The position numbers and the translations under genes were made by a program. Shown here piece by piece: positions 24,946 to 34,144 of a DNA stretch of 64,000 nt (positions are counted from its first letter, which is position 1; each line of letters begins with the position of its first letter). The stretch is from Pleionea sp. CnH1-48. Its GTDB lineage: Bacteria > Pseudomonadota > Gammaproteobacteria > Enterobacterales > Kangiellaceae. The DNA is taken from the NCBI RefSeq assembly GCF_024124665.1, contig NZ_JAMXSB010000012.1:1-64000 (forward strand), read 5' to 3'. Under the pieces are notes generated by a model that was not told where the DNA came from, ran no database searches, and saw only the letters and a program-made list of their open reading frames with translations.

Positions 24946-26892
24946 ATGGCGAAAAGTAATAAATATAACTCTCTTCAAGCCAATACATTTTTATTGCTCT
25001 TTGTTGCGTTATTGTTGCCTGTGGCCGCAACACTTGCTTTCGATATTTATCTGGATGGTGATGTAAACCTAACGCAATTAATTACCGAGTCGACCATTGC
25101 GGCATCAACCATCATCATCATTTCATATCCACTCTATCAACTGTTGCTGCGCATCAATCAAGTTGAACGTCGACGCAGCGATACCCGTAAAAATGTTGCT
25201 GAATTAATGGATCACGCAGCAGATATGATTTTTATCATGCGACCCGATGGCACTATCATCGATGCCAATCAACGTGCTGTAGAAATTTTGGGATATAGCA
25301 AAGAAGAGTTATTGAATGCTTCAACCTGGGATTTAGACATCGACTGCTATATGCGTCGTCATCCCGATCTGCATCGACGCTTATACCAGGGACAATCCAT
25401 TTCTTTTGAGAGTCAGTATCGAAGTAAAGACGGCGCTAATATCCCTATAGAAAGTCATATTACAATGGCAGGCTGGCTTGATGAACCTCACTACTTTGAG
25501 ATTGCCAGAGACATCACTCGACGACGTAAAGCAGAACAAGAGCTTTATGCCTCTAAGGAAGCATTGGAACGAGTAAGAAATCGATTAGAAAACCGCGTAC
25601 AGGAGCGTACAGAAGAACTGGTCGAAGAAATGCGCATTCGTGAGCAGGCCGAACGTTCAGTCCATGAAATGCGCCACCTGCTCGAAAACCTGGTGAATTC
25701 CATGCCCTCCATCATCATCGCACTGGATGCCAACTTTCGCGTCACGCAATGGAATCAGGAAGCCGAGAGAATTCTCAATATCAGAGCGGTGGATGCCATC
25801 GGAAATTTTATCACTCAAATTCTGCCATCATTCAGGAGTGCTATCGTCAATCTGACTAAGCGCAGCGACTATGGCCGAAAAGCCATTACACGCCGCCTGT
25901 CATTAGAACTCAATCAGCAACTCAAGCAGTTTGAAGTAATGCTCTACCCATTAACCCCCACCAAGCGCTCAGGCTCTCCAGGAGTGGTGATCCGCATTGA
26001 TGACATTACCGAGAAAGTACGTATCGATGAAATGCTGGTTCAAACCGAAAAAATGCTGTCTCTGGGAGGATTGGCCGCGGGGATGGCCCATGAAATCAAT
26101 AATCCTTTAGGCGCTATTTTACAGTCCTCGCAAAACATCCAGCGACGCCTGTCTGTAGAGTTTCCTCGCAATCAAAAAGTGGCCAAACAGCTCAATCTGG
26201 ATCTCAATCTACTCGAGCAATATCTTGCAGAGCAAAAAATACCGCTGTTTATCGACGCGATTCGAGAAGCCGGTGAACGTGCGGCTCATATCGTAGGCGA
26301 CATGCTGAGTTTCTCACGCCCATCACAGGGACAAAATGCCGCCATCGATGTGACCCACTCGTTAGAGTCTGCCCGTCGGCTGGCCGCCAAAGACTATAAC
26401 CAGAAGAAGAAATTCGACTTTCGCAACATACATATCCATTGCGACTATCAAGAACATCTGCCCCCTGTGCTGGCGCAAAAAAATCAATTGGAGCAAGTTT
26501 TCCTTAACCTGCTAATTAACGCTGCCCAAGCGATGGCTCAACACCCAGAAGTCGCCTCCCCCACCATTACATTAAAAACGCGCCTAGAAGGTCAAGCGAT
26601 ACGGGTAGACATAACAGATAATGGCCCAGGCATGGACGAGCATATTCGTCGACGAGTCTTTGAGCCGTTTTTTACAACCAAAGAAGAAGGTGCAGGTACA
26701 GGACTGGGCCTTTCGGTCTCCTACTTTATTATCACCGAGCAACTTGGTGGCCAGATGATGCTAAAGTCAGCTCCGGGCCACGGCACCAGCTTTAGCATCT
26801 ATTTACCAATACAGGGAGACGCCGTAGCGCTCGAAGAGAAAACCGTTGATGGCCAGGTGGGGCAAATTGAACTGCCCCTGAATTCCGAATAA
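24946..26892 (+). CDS. Membrane PAS-domain sensor histidine kinase
   Basis: A 648-residue kinase. Domains in order: two membrane helices (about residues 12-32 and 47-66), PAS1 (about 80-195, HAADMIFIMRPDGTIIDAN), a coiled coil (about 190-240), PAS2 (about 245-350), HisKA with the phospho-His in LAAGMAHEINNPLGAI (about 380) and a HATPase_c domain with N, G1 and G2 boxes (FLNLLINAAQAM, DITDNGPGMDE, GAGTGLGLSVSY). The H-box type is that of NtrB/DctB-like kinases. No response-regulator gene is adjacent, so the partner is elsewhere. The signal is unknown. Confidence 0.9.
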   Translation: MAKSNKYNSLQANTFLLLFVALLLPVAATLAFDIYLDGDVNLTQLITESTIAASTIIIISYPLYQLLLRINQVERRRSDTRKNVAELMDHAADMIFIMRPDGTIIDANQRAVEILGYSKEELLNASTWDLDIDCYMRRHPDLHRRLYQGQSISFESQYRSKDGANIPIESHITMAGWLDEPHYFEIARDITRRRKAEQELYASKEALERVRNRLENRVQERTEELVEEMRIREQAERSVHEMRHLLENLVNSMPSIIIALDANFRVTQWNQEAERILNIRAVDAIGNFITQILPSFRSAIVNLTKRSDYGRKAITRRLSLELNQQLKQFEVMLYPLTPTKRSGSPGVVIRIDDITEKVRIDEMLVQTEKMLSLGGLAAGMAHEINNPLGAILQSSQNIQRRLSVEFPRNQKVAKQLNLDLNLLEQYLAEQKIPLFIDAIREAGERAAHIVGDMLSFSRPSQGQNAAIDVTHSLESARRLAAKDYNQKKKFDFRNIHIHCDYQEHLPPVLAQKNQLEQVFLNLLINAAQAMAQHPEVASPTITLKTRLEGQAIRVDITDNGPGMDEHIRRRVFEPFFTTKEEGAGTGLGLSVSYFIITEQLGGQMMLKSAPGHGTSFSIYLPIQGDAVALEEKTVDGQVGQIELPLNSE

Positions 26893-26902
26893 CCCTTTTC
26901 GT

Positions 26903-27436
26903 TTAAGCGTTGCGCTGTGTCCAACGAGTGTAGAGTCCAAATAATGAGAGCAATAAAAAGCCGCTGAAAATTACTAGCATCCAGCCAGGCATAGATAATC
27001 CCATTAGCGTCCAATCACCTTTCGCACACTGACCCGAACCGTGCAGCACTTCTTGAATCACTTCTAGAAACGGCAAGGCTTCCATCAAGTAATCCAAAGC
27101 CGGACCACAAGCAGGTACCTGATCTTCAGGCAGCGATTTTAAATACACATGACGGCCAGCAATAAAAGCGCCCAGCCCAGCAAAAATAGAACTCAAACTA
27201 TAATAAAGCCACTGAAACTTACTGCTAAGTTGAGGACCATGTAAGGCTTTGGCCAAGAAAATAATACCGACAAAAAACACCATCACCCGCTGAAAGATGC
27301 ACAGTGGGCAAGGCTCCATCCCCTCGACATATTGAAAATAATAGGCTGCAACTAATAGATCGTGACATATAAACGCCACCAGAAAGCTAAAGCCACGGGA
27401 ATTAAGTGCCCGCAAAAAAGTATCAGACATTATCAT
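26903..27436 (-). CDS. dsbB: Disulfide bond formation protein DsbB
   Basis: An inner-membrane quinone reductase that reoxidises DsbA. The 177-residue protein has four membrane helices. It shows both DsbB cysteine pairs: CPLC in the first periplasmic loop (MEPCPLCIFQR) and the second pair in PACGPALDY...GSGQCAKGDW. I start at 27436 (MIMSDTFLRA), preceded by a purine-rich stretch; a longer frame has no better site. It is convergent with the PAS kinase, leaving only 10 bases between stops. Confidence 0.93.
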   Translation of the reverse strand: MIMSDTFLRALNSRGFSFLVAFICHDLLVAAYYFQYVEGMEPCPLCIFQRVMVFFVGIIFLAKALHGPQLSSKFQWLYYSLSSIFAGLGAFIAGRHVYLKSLPEDQVPACGPALDYLMEALPFLEVIQEVLHGSGQCAKGDWTLMGLSMPGWMLVIFSGFLLLSLFGLYTRWTQRNA

Positions 27437-27534
27437 ATTATTTATTTTCTCAATGAATGGAGCGCTGGATGATAGCAAAGCACTCTGATGATTAACTAGG
27501 GGAATAAGACCAGCGCCAAAAATAAAAGTTTAAT

Positions 27535-27558
27535 GGGGAGGACAAGTCCCCCCTTTTT
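27535..27558. terminator. Hairpin after the Yip1 gene
   Basis: GGGGAGGAC (27535-27543) and GTCCCCCC (27546-27553) are followed by TTTTT on the plus strand. On the minus strand, the direction of the Yip1 gene, the same stem is followed by a weaker ATTAAACTTTT. It probably ends the Yip1 transcript before dsbB. Confidence 0.5.
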
Positions 27559-27574
27559 CCAGATGAGCGGAAGA

Positions 27575-28180
27575 TTAAGCTCCCGTAAACACAGGCGTCA
27601 ATCCAGAACCCCAAAACACAACGGTGACCGCTAGCATTCCAACCAATATCACCATACACACCGTAAGAATCGAACTAGCAAACAAAAATCCGCGCTCTTT
27701 TTCTATTCCCATCAAAATGGGCACACCTAAGTAAAGCAAATAGACGGCCCAGGCAATCGCCACCAATGACAGCAGCATATCCAGCCACAAGATAGGGTAG
27801 GCACCAAAAATGCCAACCAGGAACAGCGGCGTGCAAGTATAAGCCGCCAAGTTCACACAGCGTTTTAATGAGGGATCAGCGCCATAGGTTTTGGCCATCC
27901 ATTGAATAAATAGCGAGAGAACAAAAATGGCAACCAAGATAGCAAAATAAGCGGCAATCGACAGCATCATGGCACTGTCTGTGGTGAGCCTTGAGACTTC
28001 GCCAAAGCCAATACTCCAACCCACATAGGTGCTACCGACAAAAGCCGCAGAAGGTGGAATTGCCGCCATGAAGATAAGAAATGAAAAATAGGTTTTGGCA
28101 ATAGACTGATTCTTATCGGATATTTTTTGCCATTGCGCCTCAGGATTATAAAGCAAACCAAAGGTATTCTTGATTGACAT
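27575..28180 (-). CDS. Yip1-family membrane protein
   Basis: A 201-residue inner-membrane protein with five hydrophobic helices. The N-terminal signature of the bacterial Yip1/DUF1282 family is present (NTFGLLYNPEAQWQKIS, then FLIFMAAIPPSAAFVGS). I start at 28180 (MSIKN); a longer frame adds five residues. The family's role in bacteria is not established. It lies upstream of dsbB on the same strand, with a hairpin between. Confidence 0.8.
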   Translation of the reverse strand: MSIKNTFGLLYNPEAQWQKISDKNQSIAKTYFSFLIFMAAIPPSAAFVGSTYVGWSIGFGEVSRLTTDSAMMLSIAAYFAILVAIFVLSLFIQWMAKTYGADPSLKRCVNLAAYTCTPLFLVGIFGAYPILWLDMLLSLVAIAWAVYLLYLGVPILMGIEKERGFLFASSILTVCMVILVGMLAVTVVFWGSGLTPVFTGA

Positions 28181-28511
28181 AACACGCCCCCACAACTTTT
28201 AACGGTTGGTCATTAGATACTTTGCGCTCCTCTAAAAACTCGCCACAAACCAGGACCGCAAAATGCTTATCAAACATCTTGTTCTATGTCTTCGCCACTG
28301 CTCAACAAACGTTCAAAAAAGCTGTTAATACAACCAGTTGCGAACGCGATATCACCGAACTGATACTTCGTTATAACAATAATTTTACTCTAGTGCGAGA
28401 ATTTCGCCTTGATCTATCTCAAAGCAGTTTACTCAATGCCATAAATTTGATACTTATACTTGCACAAATGGGTACGGAATATTTTCCAACATGCTTAAGG
28501 AGATAAGCGGA

Positions 28512-28691
28512 ATGTTGAACAGAGTTTTCTATGAACTGCTTCCCGCGATATATCTTGTATTAGGACTGGGACTGATTTTTCTTATTGAATCTGACTTGCG
28601 CTGGATACCAGCGGTATTTTTTCTGATTAACGCATTGCTTATCAGCGGATGGCGCATAAAGAATCGACTCAAGAAAGCCGAGCAATCATAA
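28512..28691 (+). CDS. Small 59-residue membrane protein
   Basis: A short protein with two hydrophobic segments (about residues 6-24 and 30-44) and a positively charged tail (WRIKNRLKKAEQS), so both ends are likely cytoplasmic. The start at 28512 is set by a strong AAGGAG eight bases upstream; the longer open frame includes that ribosome-binding site and is unlikely. It is followed by a plus-strand terminator at 28808. I do not recognise it. An overlapping 94-residue open frame upstream (28222-28506) lacks such support and I left it out. Confidence 0.6.
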   Translation: MLNRVFYELLPAIYLVLGLGLIFLIESDLRWIPAVFFLINALLISGWRIKNRLKKAEQS

Positions 28692-28807
28692 CCACAGAGT
28701 TGTGCTTAGCAAAAGTCTTCCCTGTTTTGCAGTGAGTAACGAAAGCAGGACCAACAAAAAACTGAAGATTTAAGAAACCTTTTTTCAGGTTGCAGTGTCC
28801 TAATAAT

Positions 28808-28845
28808 AGAGTCGTGGCTTTTCCCGGTGCTGCGGCTCTTTTTTT
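28808..28845 (+). terminator. Rho-independent terminator, plus strand
   Basis: AGAGTCG pairs with CGGCTCT (one G-T pair) around a GC-rich inner loop, followed by a run of seven T. It closes the small membrane-protein transcript and points towards the opposing small-RNA terminator at 28872. Confidence 0.75.
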
Positions 28846-28871
28846 ATGTTTTTTATTACTTTTTTACAGGC

Positions 28872-28961
28872 AATAAAAAAGCCCCACATAATGTGAGGCT
28901 TGTAAAGGTTTTCCAGTCTGCAGGGCCCAGTTCCTCTGGGCTTCTTTATATTCGCTAGCGC
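28872..28961 (-). ncRNA. Candidate small RNA, about 90 nt
   Basis: The minus-strand segment runs from a near-consensus promoter (28968-28996) to an intrinsic terminator (AGCCTCACAT...ATGTGGGGCT followed by TTTTTTATT, ending near 28872). There is no open reading frame in it. The body holds a strong hairpin, GCCCAG-AGGAA-CUGGGC, and a second single-stranded GGA (GACUGGAAAACC). A GGA in a hairpin loop is the CsrA/RsmA recognition pattern. I could not match it to tmRNA, 4.5S, RNase P or Spot 42. It could be a trans-acting sRNA or a CsrA-binding decoy; the latter is inference. Confidence 0.6.
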
Positions 28962-28967
28962 AAAAAC

Positions 28968-28996
28968 GTTATAACAAACCGCATTATGAGTTGCAA
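28968..28996 (-). promoter_or_regulatory. Sigma-70 promoter of the candidate small RNA
   Basis: On the minus strand: -35 TTGCAA (28991-28996), a 17-base spacer, and -10 TATAAC (28968-28973), with an extended -10 TG (TGTTATAAC). The predicted start is near 28961. This is one of the best promoter matches in the window and no protein gene follows it. Confidence 0.65.
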
Positions 28997-29184
28997 ATAT
29001 TTTTTTACACCTTTCTATGTGCAGGTGCACAAAAACAAAGCACTATTTCACTAGTTTTTCCTTACACCAAAAGAGCTTACAGCACTTCAAGTCTTTTTAA
29101 ACTATTGTATAAAAATCTCACAAATATAATATTTACAAAAGAGATGCGAACCGCAGGACATTTCGTATTTAATCGTGAAATAAC

Positions 29185-29220
29185 AAAAAAGGCTGACTCT
29201 TATAACAAAAGTCAGCCTTT
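29185..29220. terminator. Terminator of tex
   Basis: AAAGGCTGACT (29188-29198) and AGTCAGCCTTT (29210-29220) form an 11-bp stem. On the minus strand it is followed by a T-run, about 37 bases after the tex stop. Confidence 0.85.
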
Positions 29221-29256
29221 AGTATCAGGACAAAGCCTAAGGGTATTGCTCAAGCA

Positions 29257-31590
29257 TTACTTGGATTTTTTCAAAGCATCCGCCAACGCCATACCCAATG
29301 CACCCGATGGACCTGAGTTACTTTTTTGCGAACGCTGCTTGCCGCCACCTTGATGACGACGTCCTCCGCCTGAAGGCTTCTGAGACGCTTTTTGTCCGCC
29401 ACCCTGCTGATCAGGATTAGGACCAATCATCGATAAGCCAATACGCTTACGCTGCAAATCCACTTCGGTTACGTGAACACGAACGATATCACCCGCTTTT
29501 ACCACCTCACGTGGGTTGCTAATAAAGTTCTTTGACATCACAGAGATATGCACCAAACCATCCTGATGCACACCAATATCAACAAAGGCACCAAAGTCCG
29601 TCACGTTGGTCACAGCCCCTTCCAGCTCCATGCCTTCTTTCAGGTCAGCCATGGTTTCTACGCCTTCTTTAAAGCGCGCCATTTTGAACTCACCACGAGG
29701 ATCGCGGCCTGGCTTTTCCAACTCTTTCAAGATATCGGTTATGGTAGGTACACCAAACTGCTCAGTGACAAATTTCTCTGGCATCAGTTTACGAATCACA
29801 TCGGTATTACCCATTACGTCTTTAACGGGCTTGTTATTCAAAGACTCAAGGATGTTCTCAACCACAGGGTAGGCTTCTGGGTGAACCGTCGACGCATCCA
29901 ATGCATTATCACCATCGATGATTCGCAAGAAACCCGCAGCCTGCTCAAACGCTTTCGGCCCCAGACGCTCTACATCAAGTAACTGCTTACGATTCTTGAA
30001 GCGGCCATGCTCTTCACGATGACGCACAATATTCGCAGCCAGCGTTTTGTTAAGGCCTGATACTCGCGCCAACAAAGGACCCGATGCCATGTTTAAATCA
30101 ACACCCACCGCATTTACACAATCTTCAACCACTGCACCCAACGTGCGAGATAGCTGGCTCTGACTCACATCGTGCTGGTACTGGCCTACACCAATCGACT
30201 TAGGTTCAATCTTAACCAGTTCGGCCAAAGGATCCTGCAAACGTCGTGCAATCGATACCGCACCACGGAAGCTAACATCCAGATCAGGGAACTCAAGTGC
30301 TGCCAGCTCTGATGCAGAATAAACCGATGCACCCGCTTCGCTGACCATAATGCGCTCCAACTTAAGCTCTGGTGAAGACTTCTGTAACTCTGTCACCAGC
30401 TTATCGGTTTCGCGCGATGCCGTACCGTTACCGATACTGACCAAATTTACTTTGTGCATCTCGCACAAGGTTTTTAGTTTACGCAACGACTGATCCCATT
30501 GATTCTGCGGCGCGTGTGGAAAGATAGTGGTATGAGTCAGCAATTTACCGGTGTCATCAACCACCACCACTTTAACACCCGTACGTAAACCCGGATCGAG
30601 ACCCATAGTCACTTTTGAGCCTGCTGGTGCAGCCATCAAGAGATCACGTAGGTTGTTGGCAAATACATTGATGGCATCATTTTCTGAATTTTCACGAATG
30701 CGACCAACCAGCTCGGTTTCAAAATGCATGTGCAACTTAATGCGCCAGGTCCACTGAACCACCAACTGTAACCAGCTGTCGGCAGCGCGATTTTCGTTTT
30801 TAATATTAAAATGTTCAGCGATCATATACTGGCAAGGGTTTGAAGCTTTCTCATCTTCCAATAACTCAGCACTGGGTACTAACTGAATGGATAAAACACC
30901 TTCGTTACGTCCACGCAAAATGGCCAGGGCGCGATGAGACGGGATCTTGTTGAGTGCTTCAGAATACTCAAAGTAATCAGAGAATTTGCGCCCTTCCTGC
31001 TCTTTACCTTCAACCACAGAAGAACGAATAAAGCCGTTATCCCAAAGGTAATCGCGCAGTTTGCCTAGCAAAAGAGCATCTTCAGAAAACTTCTCCATCA
31101 AGATCTGACGTGCACCATCAAGAGCGGCTTTGGTATCGCCAATATTATGCTCTTCGTTTAGATATCCTTCTGCCTGTTGCTCAGGTACCAGATTCGCATC
31201 TTCCAGCAGCGCTAAAGCCAGAGGTTCCAGGCCCGCTTCGCGCGCGATTTGAGCCTTGGTGCGACGCTTAGGTTTGTAAGGCAGGTATAAATCTTCTAAT
31301 TCTGTCTTGGTTGCCGCCGCTTTAATGGATGCTTCTAATTCATCCGTAAGTTTTTCTTGATCCGTGATACTTTTAAGAATAACCGCTCGGCGGTCTTCAA
31401 GCTCACGTAAATAGTTAAGGCGCTCTTCCAGAGTTCGCAGTTGCGTATCGTCCAAACCGCCCGTCACTTCTTTACGATAACGAGCTACGAAAGGTACGGT
31501 TGCCCCTTCATCCAATAGGTCAACGGCGGCTTTCACCTGTTGAGATTTAACGCTTAATTCATCAGCGATCTGTTTTGAAATATCGAACAT
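29257..31590 (-). CDS. tex: Transcription accessory protein Tex
   Basis: A conserved RNA/DNA-binding protein with roles in transcription and stress. The 777-residue sequence has the Tex layout: N-terminal HTH-like helical region ([20 protein letters not shown]), the [17 protein letters not shown] motif near residue 33, the YqgF/RuvC-like domain with [17 protein letters not shown] near residue 330, the helix-hairpin-helix domain ([17 protein letters not shown], then [19 protein letters not shown]), and a C-terminal S1 domain ([26 protein letters not shown], about 655-680). The Gly/Lys/Gln-rich tail after S1 is typical. It is monocistronic and has its own terminator. Confidence 0.96.
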   Translation of the reverse strand: MFDISKQIADELSVKSQQVKAAVDLLDEGATVPFVARYRKEVTGGLDDTQLRTLEERLNYLRELEDRRAVILKSITDQEKLTDELEASIKAAATKTELEDLYLPYKPKRRTKAQIAREAGLEPLALALLEDANLVPEQQAEGYLNEEHNIGDTKAALDGARQILMEKFSEDALLLGKLRDYLWDNGFIRSSVVEGKEQEGRKFSDYFEYSEALNKIPSHRALAILRGRNEGVLSIQLVPSAELLEDEKASNPCQYMIAEHFNIKNENRAADSWLQLVVQWTWRIKLHMHFETELVGRIRENSENDAINVFANNLRDLLMAAPAGSKVTMGLDPGLRTGVKVVVVDDTGKLLTHTTIFPHAPQNQWDQSLRKLKTLCEMHKVNLVSIGNGTASRETDKLVTELQKSSPELKLERIMVSEAGASVYSASELAALEFPDLDVSFRGAVSIARRLQDPLAELVKIEPKSIGVGQYQHDVSQSQLSRTLGAVVEDCVNAVGVDLNMASGPLLARVSGLNKTLAANIVRHREEHGRFKNRKQLLDVERLGPKAFEQAAGFLRIIDGDNALDASTVHPEAYPVVENILESLNNKPVKDVMGNTDVIRKLMPEKFVTEQFGVPTITDILKELEKPGRDPRGEFKMARFKEGVETMADLKEGMELEGAVTNVTDFGAFVDIGVHQDGLVHISVMSKNFISNPREVVKAGDIVRVHVTEVDLQRKRIGLSMIGPNPDQQGGGQKASQKPSGGGRRHQGGGKQRSQKSNSGPSGALGMALADALKKSK

Positions 31591-32073
31591 GAGCAGAATC
31601 CTGTAACCAATTTCCTAAAGTGGAGATTTAATAACCAGAGCCATCAAAAAATGCCATCAACACACAGTTCAAGGAACCAAGGCTCAACAAGAGGGTCAGT
31701 GAGTTGGTGTTAACAAAATGCAGCATTTTTATGGCGACAGGCATTAGATGAGTTTTGTTCAAAGTGGCGCGATTATAACGAATGGGCGTTACAATGGGGA
31801 GACCTGCTGCGCGATATAAGCAATTTGCTGAATAATTGTTTACACTTAGAAGATTGTGGACGAGGATAAAACATTGATAGCATTAACAAAAGCTGGCCAC
31901 AGGGCGGTTCAGACTTTTGTCATAACTTGAGACATAAGGCGCAAACCTATGCGATGCTCTTAGTTGTATGAGGGTTACACTAAGAATATCGTTTAAATCA
32001 TCGCTGTTTGCGACTAATAAAACTCGTTTTGAACATGCCCTTAAAGAAAAAACACAAAAGCAGGATGGATGCC
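31591..32073. other. Divergent intergenic region between tex and ompR
   Basis: About 480 bases with no convincing gene. It must hold the tex promoter (minus) and the ompR promoter (plus). A loose -35/-10 pair (TTGTAT, 17 bases, TATCGT) lies near 31965-31995 ahead of ompR, but it is weak. I see no strong inverted repeats. Confidence 0.4.
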
Positions 32074-32793
32074 ATGAGCGAAGAAACCCCCAAAATACTG
32101 GTAGTAGATGACGACTTGCGCTTACGCAGTTTGCTGGAACGCTACCTGAAAGAACAAGGGTTTATTGTCAGAACAGCGGCCAATGCCGAACAGATGGATC
32201 GCTTTTTAGAACGCGAAAACTACCACCTGATCGTACTCGACTTAATGCTACCCGGTGAAGATGGCCTGTCTATCTGTCGTCGTTTGCGTTCTAACGACAA
32301 CTCGATTCCTATCGTTATGTTAACGGCAAAAGGAGACGAAGTAGATCGCATCATCGGCTTAGAGTTGGGTGCCGATGATTATCTGGCTAAGCCATTTAAT
32401 CCGCGAGAGCTTCTGGCAAGGGTCAAAGCCGTATTGCGACGTCAATCTAAAGAAGTGCCAGGCGCTCCCAGCTCTGAAGAAAAACACATTGAGTTTGGTG
32501 ACTTCAAACTCAATCTGGCGACTCGAGAAATGAGCCGTGGCGAGCAAGTGATGGGATTAACCAGTGGCGAATTCGCAGTGCTCAAAGCACTCGTCACACA
32601 CGCGCGCCAACCCCTCTCAAGAGACAAATTGATGAATCTGGCTCGCGGCCGAGATTACAGCGCACTAGAACGCAGTATCGATGTCCAGGTTTCACGTCTA
32701 AGACGTATGATAGAAGACGATCCCGCCAAACCTCGCTACATTCAGACAGTATGGGGTGTAGGTTATGTATTTGTTCCAGACGGCAACGAGTAA
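32074..32793 (+). CDS. ompR: OmpR-type response regulator
   Basis: The osmotic/envelope response regulator partnered with the kinase just downstream. It has a receiver domain (about residues 8-120) with the acidic pocket VVDDD, phospho-Asp in LIVLDLMLPGEDG and the lysine in DDYLAKPFNPRELLARV. A winged-helix trans_reg_C domain follows (GDFKLNLATREM, SRLRRMIEDDPAKPRYIQTVWGVGYVF). I start at 32074, with AGGA eight bases upstream, which gives 239 residues, the same as E. coli OmpR. The frame is open a further 22 codons. Confidence 0.92.
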   Translation: MSEETPKILVVDDDLRLRSLLERYLKEQGFIVRTAANAEQMDRFLERENYHLIVLDLMLPGEDGLSICRRLRSNDNSIPIVMLTAKGDEVDRIIGLELGADDYLAKPFNPRELLARVKAVLRRQSKEVPGAPSSEEKHIEFGDFKLNLATREMSRGEQVMGLTSGEFAVLKALVTHARQPLSRDKLMNLARGRDYSALERSIDVQVSRLRRMIEDDPAKPRYIQTVWGVGYVFVPDGNE

Positions 32794-32854
32794 AGCGTTT
32801 TTTATTCATTAGACATTGGCATTCCTACCTCACTGATGTTCATCGAGTAACCGC

Positions 32855-34144
32855 ATGAGAATCTTCCCCCAGGGCGCCTTCGGGCGCACAGCGCTGCTTA
32901 TCGCAGGCTTACTGTTCATAAACTTAATTGTGTACCTGTTTGTAACGGCCTTTATGGTGGTGCAGCCGAACAATGAAATCTTGATGCGACAGTTAGCCAA
33001 TCAGATCAATACCATTGTCTTGCACGAGCAAGATAATGTGCCCGATTCAGTGCGCCACACCTTTGAAGAAATCACTGGGATCACGGCTCATGAATTTAAA
33101 GAAGCGCAAGGGGCTGGTCTTGATAATGCGTTGTATTACGCCAGCTTGTCTCACCAGCTAGCTCAACATCTGGGCGAGGGCTCTGAGTTACGTATTGAAG
33201 AATCCGATATGGCCTACTATTGGATTTTGCATCCCAAGCAAAAAGACATCTGGATCCGTATTCCCTCGGTACGCATCGACTACTTAAATTATTTTACGCC
33301 GGTAGTCTATCTACTGATTATTTTTGTATTAAGTCTGCTAGGTGGCTGGCTTTTTGCCAAACAGTTACACCGCCCCTTAAAACGACTAGAGCTAGCTGCG
33401 CGAGAAATTGGCCGTGGCGACTACCCAGGCCAGCTTAAAGAACAGGGAGCTGTCGAGCTGCGTGCTGTGACCAAAGCATTTAATCAAATGGCGCGAGATG
33501 TTCATCAGCTCGAAGAAGATCGAACCTTGCTACTGGCTGGTATTTCACACGATTTGCGAACACCGATAACCCGCATTCGCCTGGCCTCCGAATTTTTGGG
33601 AGAAGCAGAAGAGGAAACAAAAAACGGCATTATCTCGGACACCGAAGACATGGATGCCATCATCGACCAGTTCATTTCATTTGTTCGTGACGGACGCGAC
33701 GAAGCCAATATCAACATTGATCTGAATGAACTGATTGAACAGATTGCCGAACTCAATCAACTGCACCAACGGGATGTGCGCACCCATCTGCAAGAAATTC
33801 CATTGCTTCCAGTTAAGCCCTTAGCCATGAAACGACTGATTGGCAATTTAATAGAGAACAGCTTCCGCTACGGCGAACCTCCTGTTGAGATCTACAGCTT
33901 TACCGAAGATGACTCTGTTGTCATTTCTATTCAGGATAACGGAACGGGGATCCCCGACTTAGATATGGAGCGACTGTTTCAGCCTTTTACCCGTGGAGAA
34001 GAAGCCAGAACCGGACGAGGTTCAGGGCTCGGGCTTGCTATCGTCAAGCGCATCGTTGAGCTGCATGATGGTGAAATTTTACTGCGAAACAGGCAACAAG
34101 GTGGACTCGAAGCCAGACTGGTGTTTCCAACACCAACCCTTTAA
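32855..34144 (+). CDS. envZ: EnvZ-type sensor histidine kinase
   Basis: A 429-residue membrane kinase. It has TM1 (about residues 10-33), a periplasmic sensor region of about 110 residues, TM2 (about 148-168) and a HAMP linker (KQLHRPLKRLELAAREIGRGDY). HisKA follows with phospho-His in LAGISHDLRTPITRIRLASEF (about 230), then HATPase_c with N, G1 and G2 boxes (LIGNLIENSFRYG, DNGTGIPD, GRGSGLGLAIVKRIV). The H-box is the EnvZ type. It follows ompR by 61 bases and its last four bases overlap the stop of the convergent iron permease gene. Confidence 0.92.
   Translation: MRIFPQGAFGRTALLIAGLLFINLIVYLFVTAFMVVQPNNEILMRQLANQINTIVLHEQDNVPDSVRHTFEEITGITAHEFKEAQGAGLDNALYYASLSHQLAQHLGEGSELRIEESDMAYYWILHPKQKDIWIRIPSVRIDYLNYFTPVVYLLIIFVLSLLGGWLFAKQLHRPLKRLELAAREIGRGDYPGQLKEQGAVELRAVTKAFNQMARDVHQLEEDRTLLLAGISHDLRTPITRIRLASEFLGEAEEETKNGIISDTEDMDAIIDQFISFVRDGRDEANINIDLNELIEQIAELNQLHQRDVRTHLQEIPLLPVKPLAMKRLIGNLIENSFRYGEPPVEIYSFTEDDSVVISIQDNGTGIPDLDMERLFQPFTRGEEARTGRGSGLGLAIVKRIVELHDGEILLRNRQQGGLEARLVFPTPTL

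Noticed and set aside
28222-28506. 94-residue open frame ahead of the small membrane protein
   Set aside because: No ribosome-binding site, no recognisable pattern, and its end overlaps the strong ribosome-binding site of the next gene.
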